Assembly (NCBI GenBank): GCA_024640365.1
Contig: JAHEFE010000015.1
Coordinates: 1-48,580, forward strand
DNA: 48,580 bases
Direction of reading: 5' to 3'
DNA from: Woeseiaceae bacterium
GTDB lineage: Bacteria > Pseudomonadota > Gammaproteobacteria > Steroidobacterales > Woeseiaceae
Shown piece by piece: positions 27,865-37,111 of the stretch (its first letter is position 1; the number at the start of each line of letters is the position of its first letter). Both the position numbers and the translations under genes were made by a program. The notes under the pieces are model-generated. The model saw nothing but the letters and a program-made list of their open reading frames with translations, made no database searches and had not been told where the DNA came from.

Positions 27865-28980
27865 ATGACTGACGTGAACGCCGTGGTCGATAAGACAAAT
27901 CTCATCGGTATGGAGCGTTCCAGGCTCGAACAGTTTTTTGCCGATATGGGCGAAAAACCATTTCGTGCCAAGCAAGTCATGCAATGGATATATCAGCGTG
28001 GCGTCACCGACTTTGACGCCATGACTGATTTGTCGCAGGGGCTGCGAAGCCGTCTCGCGCTCGTTGCTGAAGTAAATTTACCAACCGCTATTTCAGAGCA
28101 CCAGTCCAGTGATGGCACTGTGAAGTGGTTGTTCAGTTCGGGTGCCGGGCAAGTTGTTGAAGCTGTATTTATTCCTGAACTGGGGCGCGGCACCCTTTGT
28201 ATTTCGTCACAGGTAGGCTGCGCTATGGATTGCTCGTTTTGTGCGACGGGCAAACAAGGGTTTAATCGCAATCTATCTGCAGCAGAAATTGTCGGCCAGG
28301 TGTGGCATGCCAATAACTCCCTGCCGTTGCGCGCAAACGGCGTGCGCGCTGTTACCAATGTTGTATTCATGGGTATGGGCGAGCCGCTGGCTAACTACCG
28401 CAACCTCGTGCCAGCGCTGCAAGTATTACTCGATGATTTTTCGTATGGCTTGTCACGACGCAGAATAACGGTCAGCACCTCGGGCATCGTACCGCACATC
28501 AATCGCCTCGCAGAAGACTGCAATGTGTCGCTGGCGGTTTCCCTGCATGCGGCAAATGACACGTTGCGTGATGAAATTGTGCCAGTCAATCGCATGCACC
28601 CGATCGCCAATTTGCTGGAGGCCTGCTGGAATTACGCGGCCTTGCGGGCGAACCGTTTTATTACATTTGAATACGTTATGCTCGACGGTATCAATGATTC
28701 GATCAAGGATGCTGATGACCTGGCCGTGTTACTGCGGGGGCGGCCGGCAAAGATTAATCTGATCCCCTTTAATCCATTTCCGGGCACTGATTACCAGCGC
28801 TCGCCGGAAGCCGTCATCACGGCATTTCAAAACCGTTTACGGAGCAAGGGTATCGTGGCCACTACGCGGCGTACACGCGGTGACGATATTGATGCCGCTT
28901 GTGGGCAATTGGCTGGTAAAGTTAGCGATAGAATAAGAGTACGATTGGGCGACAAAAAAACAAGGGTGGCTAGAGCGTGA
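27865..28980 (+). CDS. rlmN: Dual-specificity 23S rRNA/tRNA adenine-C2 methyltransferase RlmN
   Basis: A 371-residue radical SAM enzyme. The cluster-binding CxxxCxxC is Cys119, Cys123 and Cys126 (VGCAMDCSFCATG). Other signatures are FMGMGEPLANY, RITVSTSGIVP, LAVSLHA and INLIPFNPFPG. A further catalytic cysteine is in the C-terminal DIDAACGQL. It methylates A2503 of 23S rRNA and A37 of some tRNAs and needs a [4Fe-4S] cluster. It overlaps pilF by 4 bases (GTGA). Confidence 0.96.
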   Translation: MTDVNAVVDKTNLIGMERSRLEQFFADMGEKPFRAKQVMQWIYQRGVTDFDAMTDLSQGLRSRLALVAEVNLPTAISEHQSSDGTVKWLFSSGAGQVVEAVFIPELGRGTLCISSQVGCAMDCSFCATGKQGFNRNLSAAEIVGQVWHANNSLPLRANGVRAVTNVVFMGMGEPLANYRNLVPALQVLLDDFSYGLSRRRITVSTSGIVPHINRLAEDCNVSLAVSLHAANDTLRDEIVPVNRMHPIANLLEACWNYAALRANRFITFEYVMLDGINDSIKDADDLAVLLRGRPAKINLIPFNPFPGTDYQRSPEAVITAFQNRLRSKGIVATTRRTRGDDIDAACGQLAGKVSDRIRVRLGDKKTRVARA

Positions 28981-29750
28981 AGACGATAATTAATTTATTG
29001 ATTGGCTCTGTTTTGGCGATATTACTGAGCGCGTGTGTTACGACCTCGAACGGCGTACCTAAAGTCAAAATTGATGAGCACGATGCCGCACTTAAGTATT
29101 ACGAGGTGGGCGCGGAGTATTATCGCAAAGGTAGTTACGCATCTGCACGCGATCGTCTGGAGAAGTCGTTGTCACTGGATCCGCAGTTGGCCGAAGCACA
29201 CTCGGTTATTGCGATGACTTATCAGCAACTCGGCGATTCAGTCAGAGCTGCTGACCATTTCAAGAAAGCGATACGTATCGCGCCGAAAAATGCAGGTGTT
29301 CGCAACACCTTCGCAGTTTTTCTTTGCCAACAGCGCGACTTTGATGAGGCCGCGAAACAATTTGATAGCGCGGTATCGTCAGGTGCCTACCGCAATCCAG
29401 AAGTAATTCTGACTAATGCCGGAGTTTGTTTGTCACAGAAGCCCGATCCTGCACGCGCCGAAGAGTATTTCCGCAAAGCGCTGACGTTCAACGCTAACTA
29501 CGCAGAAGCTCTTTTGCAAATGACGTTGCTGATGTACAGCGAGGGTAACTCAATTCAAGCGCGTGCTTTTTTTGAACGCCTGTTAAGCAGCAATCCACCC
29601 ACTGCAGAAATCCTTTTCCTGGGCGTGCAGATAGAAAAATCGCTCGGCGCCGATAAAACGAGTAACGAGCTAGCCGGTCGGGTACTGAGTGAATTCCCGA
29701 CGTCCGCGGAAGCCAAGAAAATCCTGGATGCTGGATACGATGCAGGATGA
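28977..29750 (+). CDS. pilF: Type IV pilus biogenesis lipoprotein PilF/PilW
   Basis: A 257-residue lipoprotein. A GTG start overlaps the rlmN stop; the signal peptide ends in the lipobox LLSAC with Cys20. Six or so tetratricopeptide repeats follow (for example YYRKGSYASARDRLEKSLSL, positions 49-68). PilF is the outer-membrane pilotin that helps the PilQ secretin assemble. Its place between rlmN and rodZ is conserved in gammaproteobacteria, so function can be lost or altered in non-piliated members. Confidence 0.9.
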   Translation: MKTIINLLIGSVLAILLSACVTTSNGVPKVKIDEHDAALKYYEVGAEYYRKGSYASARDRLEKSLSLDPQLAEAHSVIAMTYQQLGDSVRAADHFKKAIRIAPKNAGVRNTFAVFLCQQRDFDEAAKQFDSAVSSGAYRNPEVILTNAGVCLSQKPDPARAEEYFRKALTFNANYAEALLQMTLLMYSEGNSIQARAFFERLLSSNPPTAEILFLGVQIEKSLGADKTSNELAGRVLSEFPTSAEAKKILDAGYDAG

Positions 29751-30621
29751 GACCAACATCGATGACGAAGGTGCGGAGCAGGCTGGTCCATTAGCTGGTC
29801 AACTCCTTGCAGAGGCGCGGGAAAAGAAGCAGATCACTATCACCGCGGTCGCCAAGGAACTTCACATAGACGAGTTCAAGATTAAAGCTCTTGAGGAAAA
29901 TCGTTTTGCGGAGCTTGGAGCACCAGTGTACGCCAAGGGCTATCTGCGTCGCTACGCTGAATTTGTCGGTGCGGATTCGACACAGGTGTTCGCCGATTAT
30001 TATCGGTTGACGCGACAGGAGAGCATTCCGGCGATCGTCGTTAAAAACGACATAGCTCTTAATGGCGTGAGTCTGAGCCCAAGGATTATTCTGGTCGTAT
30101 TATTGGTAATAGTGGCTGCTGTGCTTTACGTGTGGTTAGGCAGGTCAACGCCAGCGGAACAAATTGACCCGGCGCCTGCGTCTATCGTGAGTCAAGATGA
30201 GCCAAACCGGACTGTACAATTGCCTGCAGACGAGCCAGGTACAGACGTACCGCAGGCGAGCGCGGACGTCGTCGTGGAGGAGTTTCTCGGCGATACGCGC
30301 GAGCCTGACAGCGCAGTAGTTGAGCCTGTGGAAGCTATTCCCGCGCCGACTGAAACGGTGGTGCCGGCAGGTACAGATTTGCAGATCGAGCTAACATTCA
30401 GCAGCGATTGCTGGACCGAGATTAATGACGCGACTGGCCGAGCTCTATTTGTCGACCTGGCGCGGGCAGGTACAACGAAGCGTATGTCCGGCGTAGCTCC
30501 CATTCGTGTTCTGTTGGGTGATAGCCAAAGTGTTCGCATACAGGTTAACGGACGGGTATATGCCATTCCAGACGAGAGTCGCAGCGGGTTGACCGCACGA
30601 TTTACGATTGATAAGCAATAA
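29740..30621 (+). CDS. rodZ: Cytoskeleton protein RodZ
   Basis: A 293-residue protein. The N-terminal helix-turn-helix domain (about residues 17-85) has LHIDEFKIKALEENRFAEL and VYAKGYLRRYAEFVGAD, a single transmembrane segment covers about 115-134, a proline- and acid-rich linker follows, and a C-terminal domain (about 215-290) contains DCWTEINDATGRALF. RodZ links MreB filaments to the membrane and supports rod shape. The ATG at 29740 lies 11 bases inside pilF; longer frames run further into pilF. ispG, usually next, is missing. Confidence 0.92.
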   Translation: MQDETNIDDEGAEQAGPLAGQLLAEAREKKQITITAVAKELHIDEFKIKALEENRFAELGAPVYAKGYLRRYAEFVGADSTQVFADYYRLTRQESIPAIVVKNDIALNGVSLSPRIILVVLLVIVAAVLYVWLGRSTPAEQIDPAPASIVSQDEPNRTVQLPADEPGTDVPQASADVVVEEFLGDTREPDSAVVEPVEAIPAPTETVVPAGTDLQIELTFSSDCWTEINDATGRALFVDLARAGTTKRMSGVAPIRVLLGDSQSVRIQVNGRVYAIPDESRSGLTARFTIDKQ

Positions 30622-30697
30622 CAATGAAAATCATACTAATGAAAACCTCGTCGAACGACGCTAGTCAGGCTATAGACAGTGCGAGCGGGGTGGTCTC

Positions 30698-31972
30698 ATG
30701 AAGCCGCAACCAGTCCGGGGCATGAATGATGTCTTGCCGGAGGCTACGGTTATCTGGCAGTACGTGGAAGGCTTGGTGCGAGATGTTTTGCAGTCTTATG
30801 GTTATCGCGAAATTCGTTTGCCATTACTCGAACAGACTGAGTTGTTTCGCCGCTCGATCGGTGAGGTAACCGACATTGTCGAGAAGGAGATGTATACTTT
30901 TTTGGATCGTAATGGTGAAAGTCTTACGTTGCGACCCGAAGGAACCGCCGGAATGGCGCGTGCCGGGATTACGAACGGACTCCTCTACAACCAGAGACAG
31001 AAGCTCTGGACGTCCGGACCAATGTTTCGCTACGAAAAACCACAAAAAGGTCGGTATCGACAGTTTTACCAAATTGATGTCGAGGCAATGGGCTACGACG
31101 GGCCGGATGTTGATGCCGAGCTGATAATCATGAGCGCTCGAATTTGGGAGCGACTCGGGTTATCTCGTCTGCGGCTGGAAATCAATTCACTCGGAACGAC
31201 CGAGTCTCGGCAGCAGTATCGCGAGGTGCTGGTAGCGTACTTTGAAGGAGTTCGCGATCAACTGGATGAGGACAGTCTGCGGCGCCTTGAGCAAAATCCG
31301 ATGCGCATCCTGGATAGCAAAAACCCGGATCTGCGGGCAGTCATTGAGGCAGCGCCGGTAATGTTGGATTACCTGGACGAGGAGTCGCGCGTACATTTCG
31401 CTGAATTGTGTGAGATTCTGGATGCGGCGGGTATTGATTACACGGTTAATTCACGATTAGTGCGCGGACTGGATTACTATACGCGCACCGTATTCGAGTG
31501 GATCACCGATGCGTTGGGTTCCCAAGGGGCCGTATGTTCCGGTGGTCGCTATGACGGACTGGTTGAAAAGCTCGGTGGCAAGGCAACGCCTGCTATAGGC
31601 TGGGCGATGGGGGTTGAGCGACTGGTAAGTCTTTTTGAGGCTTGCGGAGGCAAGGCTCCTGATCAAAACCCGGATGTTTATGTCGTAGCCGTTGGTGATG
31701 CGGCTTTACGTGCAAGTTTCGAGTTGGTTGAAACGTTACGCGATGAAATGCCGCAGCTCAAAATCGAGCTCAATCTTGGCGGCGGCAGTTTTAAGTCGCA
31801 GCTGAAAAGGGCCGATAAATCCGGGGCGATGTTCGCAGCCATTTTGGGTGCCGACGAAGTCGCAAAGAAAGAGCTTGGTTTAAAGCCATTGCGCAGCGAT
31901 GGTGAGCAACTCAGTATTCCGTTTGACAAGCTTGCGGCGGCGCTGGCGAGTCAATTGCAACAGGTTGGGTGA
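30698..31972 (+). CDS. hisS: Histidyl-tRNA synthetase
   Basis: A 424-residue class II synthetase. Motif 1 is in the N-terminal part, motif 2 is [16 protein letters not shown], the histidine-A signature is [15 protein letters not shown], and motif 3 is GWAMGVERL. The C-terminal anticodon-binding domain follows from about residue 325. GGGGTGG precedes the ATG. It follows rodZ by 76 bases, a gap that contains no ispG remnant that I can recognise. Confidence 0.97.
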   Translation: MKPQPVRGMNDVLPEATVIWQYVEGLVRDVLQSYGYREIRLPLLEQTELFRRSIGEVTDIVEKEMYTFLDRNGESLTLRPEGTAGMARAGITNGLLYNQRQKLWTSGPMFRYEKPQKGRYRQFYQIDVEAMGYDGPDVDAELIIMSARIWERLGLSRLRLEINSLGTTESRQQYREVLVAYFEGVRDQLDEDSLRRLEQNPMRILDSKNPDLRAVIEAAPVMLDYLDEESRVHFAELCEILDAAGIDYTVNSRLVRGLDYYTRTVFEWITDALGSQGAVCSGGRYDGLVEKLGGKATPAIGWAMGVERLVSLFEACGGKAPDQNPDVYVVAVGDAALRASFELVETLRDEMPQLKIELNLGGGSFKSQLKRADKSGAMFAAILGADEVAKKELGLKPLRSDGEQLSIPFDKLAAALASQLQQVG

Positions 31973-32027
31973 GACAGTCAGCGCAGGCTGACTGTTCTCG
32001 TTTCTACATTTAGATAAAGGCAAATAC

Positions 32028-32699
32028 GTGGACGATTTACTTTCTGAAAAAGAACAGATTGAGGCTATTCGTAGCTGGTGGCAGGACAACGGCAAAATGA
32101 TCGTAGCGGGACTTATTCTCGGCATCGGCGCTCTGGTCGTATGGAACCAATGGAAGCAGGGCAAGATCGATGCCGCTGAAGGCGCATCTGCCGCGTTTCA
32201 AACCATGGGTGAAGCGGTAGATGCCGGCAGGCTCGATGCTGCTGAGGCTGCCGCTGCAGAGCTTTACGACAAGTACGGTTCCAGCAGTTACGCGGTGCAG
32301 GGTCGTCTGGCCATGGCTCGTTTGTACATGGCTCAGGGTCGCGATGCTGATGCGGAGAACAGCTTGCGTGATTTGTTGGCTTTGGATGGCTATGACGAAT
32401 TAAAAGATATCGCTCGGTTACGTCTTGGCAAGATTCTGTTGTATCAAGGCAAACCACAGGAAGTCATTGATATGTTGCTCGGACAAGCGAATGCCGTTTA
32501 CGCGTCGCGCTATGCCGAATTGCGTGGTGATGCTTATGTGGCACTTGATTCTCCTACCCAGGCAGCTGATTCCTACCAGCTTGCTTTGCAGGAGTCGCCT
32601 GAAGCACAAACGATCGACCGTGTTCTGGTGCAGATGAAAATAAATGACCTGGCACAGGCAAGTCCCCCTGCGCCAGTTGAGACTGAGGTAACCGAGTGA
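32028..32699 (+). CDS. yfgM: Ancillary SecYEG translocon subunit YfgM
   Basis: A 223-residue membrane protein. A cytoplasmic N-terminus with LSEKEQIEAIRSWWQDNGK, one transmembrane helix (about residues 24-42), and a periplasmic tetratricopeptide-like domain ending with a low-complexity tail. YfgM binds PpiD and the translocon and assists periplasmic chaperones. The GTG start has AAAGG 8 bases upstream, and the stop overlaps bamB by 4 bases. Confidence 0.92.
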   Translation: MDDLLSEKEQIEAIRSWWQDNGKMIVAGLILGIGALVVWNQWKQGKIDAAEGASAAFQTMGEAVDAGRLDAAEAAAAELYDKYGSSSYAVQGRLAMARLYMAQGRDADAENSLRDLLALDGYDELKDIARLRLGKILLYQGKPQEVIDMLLGQANAVYASRYAELRGDAYVALDSPTQAADSYQLALQESPEAQTIDRVLVQMKINDLAQASPPAPVETEVTE

Positions 32700-33907
32700 A
32701 AGTGACTCAATATTTTCGCCTGTTAACAGTCGTTCTGTTGGCGGCCTCACTGAGCGCCTGCAGTATTTTTGGTGACAAAGATAAAGATGTATTGCCACCA
32801 AAAGAACTCCTCAAGTTCAAGCCAAGCCTGGCCGTCAAGAAAGCCTGGTCGGCCAACGTGGGCGGAGATGCTGAGTATTTGCGTCTTGGTCTGAGGCCGG
32901 TAGGGGACGGCAAGCGCATTTATGCGGCTGGTTCTGATGGCGAGTTGAGTGCTTTCCAGCCCGACAGCGGCAAGCGTCTATGGCGGGTGAAAACCGAAGC
33001 GAGTTTGTCAGGTGGACCTGCGGCGGCGAATGACATGGTCGTTGTGGCCAGTTCGGACGGTGAACTGATTTGCGTAAGCGCCATCGATGGACACACCTTG
33101 TGGCGCGTAAATATAGCCTCGGAGGTCTTGGCGGCACCAATAATCGCTGACAATGCGATCATCGTGCGCACGGTCGATGGCAAGCTCAGAGCGTTCGAAG
33201 CTGTCGATGGCAAGGAGCGCTGGAGCGTTGAGCAGCCCGTGCCGGACTTGTCATTGCGCGGCACATCAGCTCCTGCGCTAGTCGGCAATACAGTCGTGGG
33301 TGGATTTGATAATGGCCGCTTGATGGCCGTCGATATTACTAATGGTGAAACACTTTGGGAGGCGATGCTGTCGCCCCCCAGCGGACGTTCCGATCTTGAG
33401 CGTTTGGTGGACGTTGACTCCTACATGGTAGTTGCCGGGCAAGACGTATATGCCGCTGGCTTCCAGGGACAAATCGCCGCTGTGGCGGTCGAGTCAGGTC
33501 AGGCGTTGTGGTCACGTGAACACTCGACCTACAACGGCTTGGGTATTGACTGGAATAATTTATACGCGGTAGTCGACGAGGGAGACCTGGTTGCTTTGAA
33601 GCGCACTAATGGCGTTGAACTTTGGCGTCAGGAGGCGCTGCAGCGCCGCTGGCCGACCGGAGCTACGGCTTTTGATACGGCTGTGGCTATTGGTGACTTC
33701 GAAGGATATGTGCATTTTTTCAACGCTGTTGATGGTAGCCCGGTTGCTCGAGTACGCGCGGGTAAAGAGCCGTTAACGGGTACACCCGTAGTGATTGGTA
33801 ATACATTGTTTATACAATCGGCCTCTGGTTCGCTGACCGCATTTCGAGTCGTGGCACCGAAGAAAGCCCGCAAAAAAGCACCCGATACCGCGAGCGATGG
33901 CTCCTGA
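32696..33907 (+). CDS. bamB: Outer membrane protein assembly factor BamB
   Basis: A 403-residue lipoprotein. The signal peptide ends in the lipobox SLSAC at Cys22. The mature part is an eight-bladed beta-propeller of PQQ-like repeats, visible as repeated units with G-x-LWR (GKRLWRV, GHTLWRV, GKERWSV, GETLWEA, GQALWSR, GVELWRQ). BamB binds BamA and helps insert beta-barrel proteins. GTG start overlapping the yfgM stop. der follows within 22 bases. Confidence 0.95.
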   Translation: MKVTQYFRLLTVVLLAASLSACSIFGDKDKDVLPPKELLKFKPSLAVKKAWSANVGGDAEYLRLGLRPVGDGKRIYAAGSDGELSAFQPDSGKRLWRVKTEASLSGGPAAANDMVVVASSDGELICVSAIDGHTLWRVNIASEVLAAPIIADNAIIVRTVDGKLRAFEAVDGKERWSVEQPVPDLSLRGTSAPALVGNTVVGGFDNGRLMAVDITNGETLWEAMLSPPSGRSDLERLVDVDSYMVVAGQDVYAAGFQGQIAAVAVESGQALWSREHSTYNGLGIDWNNLYAVVDEGDLVALKRTNGVELWRQEALQRRWPTGATAFDTAVAIGDFEGYVHFFNAVDGSPVARVRAGKEPLTGTPVVIGNTLFIQSASGSLTAFRVVAPKKARKKAPDTASDGS

Positions 33908-33929
33908 GTCGTGCTGAAGAGTGTCAAGA

Positions 33930-35330
33930 ATGCTTCCTGTCGTAGCTTTAATTGGTCGACCCAACGTTGGCAAGTCGACGCTCTTTAATCGCTTAACGCG
34001 ATCTCGCGATGCTTTGGTTGCTGATTACGCGGGCCTGACTCGCGATCGCCAATACGGTTTCGGCAAAGTCGGGCCGGTTCCCTATATTCTTATCGATACC
34101 GGTGGCATATCCGGTGGAGAAGAAGGTATTAGCGAACGCATGGCGGCACAAAGTGTCCGCGGCCTGCAGGAAGCTGATGTTGCAATCGTTATCGTGGATG
34201 CTCGCGAGGGACTGACGGCCGCCGACTCCTATGTTGCCGACTTGGCGCGTCGCAGTGGCAAGAAGATATGGTTGATCGTCAACAAAGCTGAAGGCCTGGA
34301 CACCGATATTGCGGCCAGCGACTTCCAGGCTCTTGGACTTGGCGATCCTATTGCGATTTCGGCGTCTCACGGTGATCGGGTCAGTCCACTTATGGACGAG
34401 ATTCTGGCGCCATTTATACCCAAAGAAGATGACGAACCTGAGGCGGAAAAAGCGCCCGGCAGTGATGCATTGCGTATCGCCGTTATTGGTCGGCCGAATG
34501 TCGGCAAATCAACACTGATCAATCGTCTGATCGGCGAAGACCGCCTGGTGGTTTATGATCAGCCCGGTACGACGCGCGATAGCGTTGCAGTGCCATTCAG
34601 TCGCGACGGGAAAGACTATGTTCTGATTGATACGGCAGGTATCCGGCGGCGCGGCAAGGTTCATGAAGGTATTGAGAAATTCAGTATCGTAAAGGCATTG
34701 CAGGCGATGGAAGGAGCCAACGTCGTCATCGCAGTGCTTGATGCCCAGGAAGGTGTGACCGAGCAAGACGTCAGTCTGATGGGCCTCATTGTGCAACGCG
34801 GTCGAGCCCTGGTCGTTGTTGCCAACAAGTGGGATGGACTGAGTAACGATCAACGCAAGCACGTTAAGGAAGACCTGGAGCGACGTTTACCGTTTCTTGA
34901 TTACGCTGAGCGTTTTACGATTTCGGCATTGCATGGCAGCGCGGTCGGTGATTTATTACCAGCGGTGCAGCGTGCTTTTAGAGCGGCCACCCGTGATATT
35001 GGTACAGCAGAGCTTAATGAAGAATTGGCGCGGGCAGTTGCCGCGCATGCGCCTCCGCTGGCCGGCGGCCGGCGTATTCGTCTACGCTACGCGCATCAGG
35101 GCGGGCGCAATCCACCGATTATTGTTATCCATGGCAACCAGACGGAAAAACTGCCGGATGCGTATCAACGCTATTTGATTAATTATTTTCGCAAAGCTTT
35201 TAAACTGAAGGGAACGCCGGTTCGGATACAACTCAAGACCGGCGATAACCCGTTTCAGGGCAAGCGCAACAAGCTCTCGCCGCGGCAGGAGAAAAAGCGC
35301 GAGCGCCTGATGAAATTCCATAAACGCTAG
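33930..35330 (+). CDS. der: Ribosome assembly GTPase Der
   Basis: A 466-residue protein with two GTPase domains and a KH-like C-terminal domain. The first P-loop GRPNVGKST is at residues 9-17, with DTGG and NKAEG. The second starts at about residue 184 (GRPNVGKST), with [10 protein letters not shown] and NKWDG. The C-terminus has [21 protein letters not shown]. Der acts in 50S subunit assembly. A GTG three codons upstream is in frame, but the ATG matches the family start ([11 protein letters not shown]) and is better placed from GAAGAG. Confidence 0.96.
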   Translation: MLPVVALIGRPNVGKSTLFNRLTRSRDALVADYAGLTRDRQYGFGKVGPVPYILIDTGGISGGEEGISERMAAQSVRGLQEADVAIVIVDAREGLTAADSYVADLARRSGKKIWLIVNKAEGLDTDIAASDFQALGLGDPIAISASHGDRVSPLMDEILAPFIPKEDDEPEAEKAPGSDALRIAVIGRPNVGKSTLINRLIGEDRLVVYDQPGTTRDSVAVPFSRDGKDYVLIDTAGIRRRGKVHEGIEKFSIVKALQAMEGANVVIAVLDAQEGVTEQDVSLMGLIVQRGRALVVVANKWDGLSNDQRKHVKEDLERRLPFLDYAERFTISALHGSAVGDLLPAVQRAFRAATRDIGTAELNEELARAVAAHAPPLAGGRRIRLRYAHQGGRNPPIIVIHGNQTEKLPDAYQRYLINYFRKAFKLKGTPVRIQLKTGDNPFQGKRNKLSPRQEKKRERLMKFHKR

Positions 35331-35410
35331 TTTTCGAACCCGCAATTGGTATTTAGATTAAGGTACCCTTTGCAAGATTAGAGGCCACCGGGTGAGACGT
35401 TATTGACATC

Positions 35411-36511
35411 ATGAGCGCCGCAACCAAATTCATGCAGATTGAAGGCTCTTTTGTCATGCATCGTGGCGGAGTGCTTGAGTCGCCGACTATTGCCTACGAG
35501 ACTTGGGGCAAGCTGAATGACAAACGGGATAACGCAATTCTCCTGTTTACGGGCTTGTCGCCATCGGCACATGCAGCATCTTCACCTGAGGACCAGGCGC
35601 CAGGTTGGTGGGAGGATATGGTTGGTCCGGGTTTGCCTTTGGACACTGAACACTACTTCGTCATTTGCGTGAATTCCCTGGGCAGCTGTTTCGGATCGAC
35701 CGGGCCTGCGTCGACTAACCCTGTTACTGGCGCGACCTATCGCCTGAGTTTTCCTGTCCATACGCTTGAAGACGTGGCGGATGGTGGTTATCAGTTAGTG
35801 AAGCACCTGGGTATCGACAAGCTGCATAGCATAGTCGGTTGCTCGATGGGCGGTATGAGTGCTTTGGCCCTTTGTGTCCGTCACCCTGGTATCAGTGCCG
35901 GACTCGTGTCCGTATCGTCGGCGACCCGATCGACGCCTTTCGGTATTGCAGTACGCTCATTGCAACGGGAAATGATTCGCCAGGATTCTAAATGGGCGGG
36001 CGGTAACTACGACCCCGAGGATCCACCGATCAGTGGGCAACGGTTGGCCCGCAAGCTGGGCATGATTACCTATCGATCGGCTGCGGAGTGGGATCAACGT
36101 TTTCATCGTGAGCGAGCCAGTTCGGAAGGACACATCGGCGATTTATTTGGTTTCGATTTCGAAGTGGAATCGTACCTTGAATCACGTGCTCGCAATTTCA
36201 CGGGTCACTTTGATCCAAACTGTTATCTATATTTGTCGCGCGCGTCTGACTTGTTTGACCTGGCCGAACACGGTGGCTCATTGGATGCCGGCTTTAGCAA
36301 GATACAACTGGAACGGGCGATGGTTGTCGGTGTTAGTACGGACATTTTGTTTCCGCCGCACCAACAAAAAGAACTTGCGGATGGGTTGTCGAAAGTGGTT
36401 CCGGACGTTCGCTATGTGCCGTTGGATTGTATCCAGGGCCACGATTCATTCCTGGTCAACATGGATTCGTTTCGTCCAGTCATCTGCAGTTTTTATGAAA
36501 CCTGCAGCTAA
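35411..36511 (+). CDS. MetX-family acyltransferase, probably L-serine O-succinyltransferase
   Basis: A 366-residue alpha/beta hydrolase of the homoserine O-acetyltransferase family. The catalytic triad is Ser145 (GCSMGGM), Asp311 (STDILFPP) and His344 (QGHDSF). Features SLGSCFGSTGPAS, the start of the ITYRSAAEWD stretch and FDPNCYLYLSR agree, from memory, with the Xanthomonas serine O-succinyltransferase better than with true homoserine acetyltransferases, which usually read IGGCxGSTGP. That enzyme makes O-succinylserine for cysteine synthesis and replaces CysE. Here cysE is missing from its normal place after trmJ, and a cysteine dioxygenase homologue follows. Substrate remains inference; many databases would call it MetX. 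Confidence 0.8.
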   Translation: MSAATKFMQIEGSFVMHRGGVLESPTIAYETWGKLNDKRDNAILLFTGLSPSAHAASSPEDQAPGWWEDMVGPGLPLDTEHYFVICVNSLGSCFGSTGPASTNPVTGATYRLSFPVHTLEDVADGGYQLVKHLGIDKLHSIVGCSMGGMSALALCVRHPGISAGLVSVSSATRSTPFGIAVRSLQREMIRQDSKWAGGNYDPEDPPISGQRLARKLGMITYRSAAEWDQRFHRERASSEGHIGDLFGFDFEVESYLESRARNFTGHFDPNCYLYLSRASDLFDLAEHGGSLDAGFSKIQLERAMVVGVSTDILFPPHQQKELADGLSKVVPDVRYVPLDCIQGHDSFLVNMDSFRPVICSFYETCS

Positions 36512-36547
36512 TAATTGGTATTACAAAGTCCTAGAGAATCTTATTAA

Positions 36548-37111
36548 ATGAGTAAAACAGGTGTAACTGAACTGATAGCCCTGATTGATGCCGCTGTGCA
36601 AAAAAATGATGTGTCGGAAACAGTCAACGCAATAAAAGCAGATTTGTGTCGTCTGATTCGCCAGGGGCAAATTGAATTGCAGCCAGCTTTTATTCAGCCA
36701 GTGGAAGGACGATATGCGCGTCGCCTGTTGCATCGCAATGCAGAGTTGGGCTATTCGGTTGTGGTGATGACCTGGGGTCCGGGTCAGGCAACGCCAATAC
36801 ACGATCATGCCGGCATGTGGTGCGTTGAAGGTGTGTGGGGCGGAAGCATAAATGTACAGCAGTACGACTTATCAAAGCGAGATGGTGAGCGCTTCTTCTT
36901 TACCAAGCAAAATTCCTACGAAGCTGGCGTCGGCAGCGCGGGTTGTCTCATTCCGCCCTACGAATACCATAGCATCAGTAATCCCTGCGACAGCAATCCT
37001 GCCGTGTCATTGCATATTTATGGCGGCGATATGATCAGCTGCAATATATTCGAAGAGCAAGCGGATGGGTCGTACCGTGAAGTGTGTCGTCCTCTTGGAT
37101 TTGATAATTAG
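36548..37111 (+). CDS. Cysteine dioxygenase-type thiol dioxygenase
   Basis: A 187-residue cupin of the cysteine dioxygenase family. The iron ligands are His85, His87 (PIHDHAG) and His141 (EYHSISN). Cys92 and Tyr158 fall where the mammalian enzyme has its cross-linked Cys93-Tyr157 pair. The family oxidises cysteine to cysteine sulfinate or 3-mercaptopropionate to its sulfinate; many bacterial members have glycine in place of the cysteine. It lies 36 bases after the serine acyltransferase gene on the same strand, so cysteine synthesis and removal may be coregulated. The end overlaps the convergent M23 gene by 4 bases. Confidence 0.85.
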   Translation: MSKTGVTELIALIDAAVQKNDVSETVNAIKADLCRLIRQGQIELQPAFIQPVEGRYARRLLHRNAELGYSVVVMTWGPGQATPIHDHAGMWCVEGVWGGSINVQQYDLSKRDGERFFFTKQNSYEAGVGSAGCLIPPYEYHSISNPCDSNPAVSLHIYGGDMISCNIFEEQADGSYREVCRPLGFDN

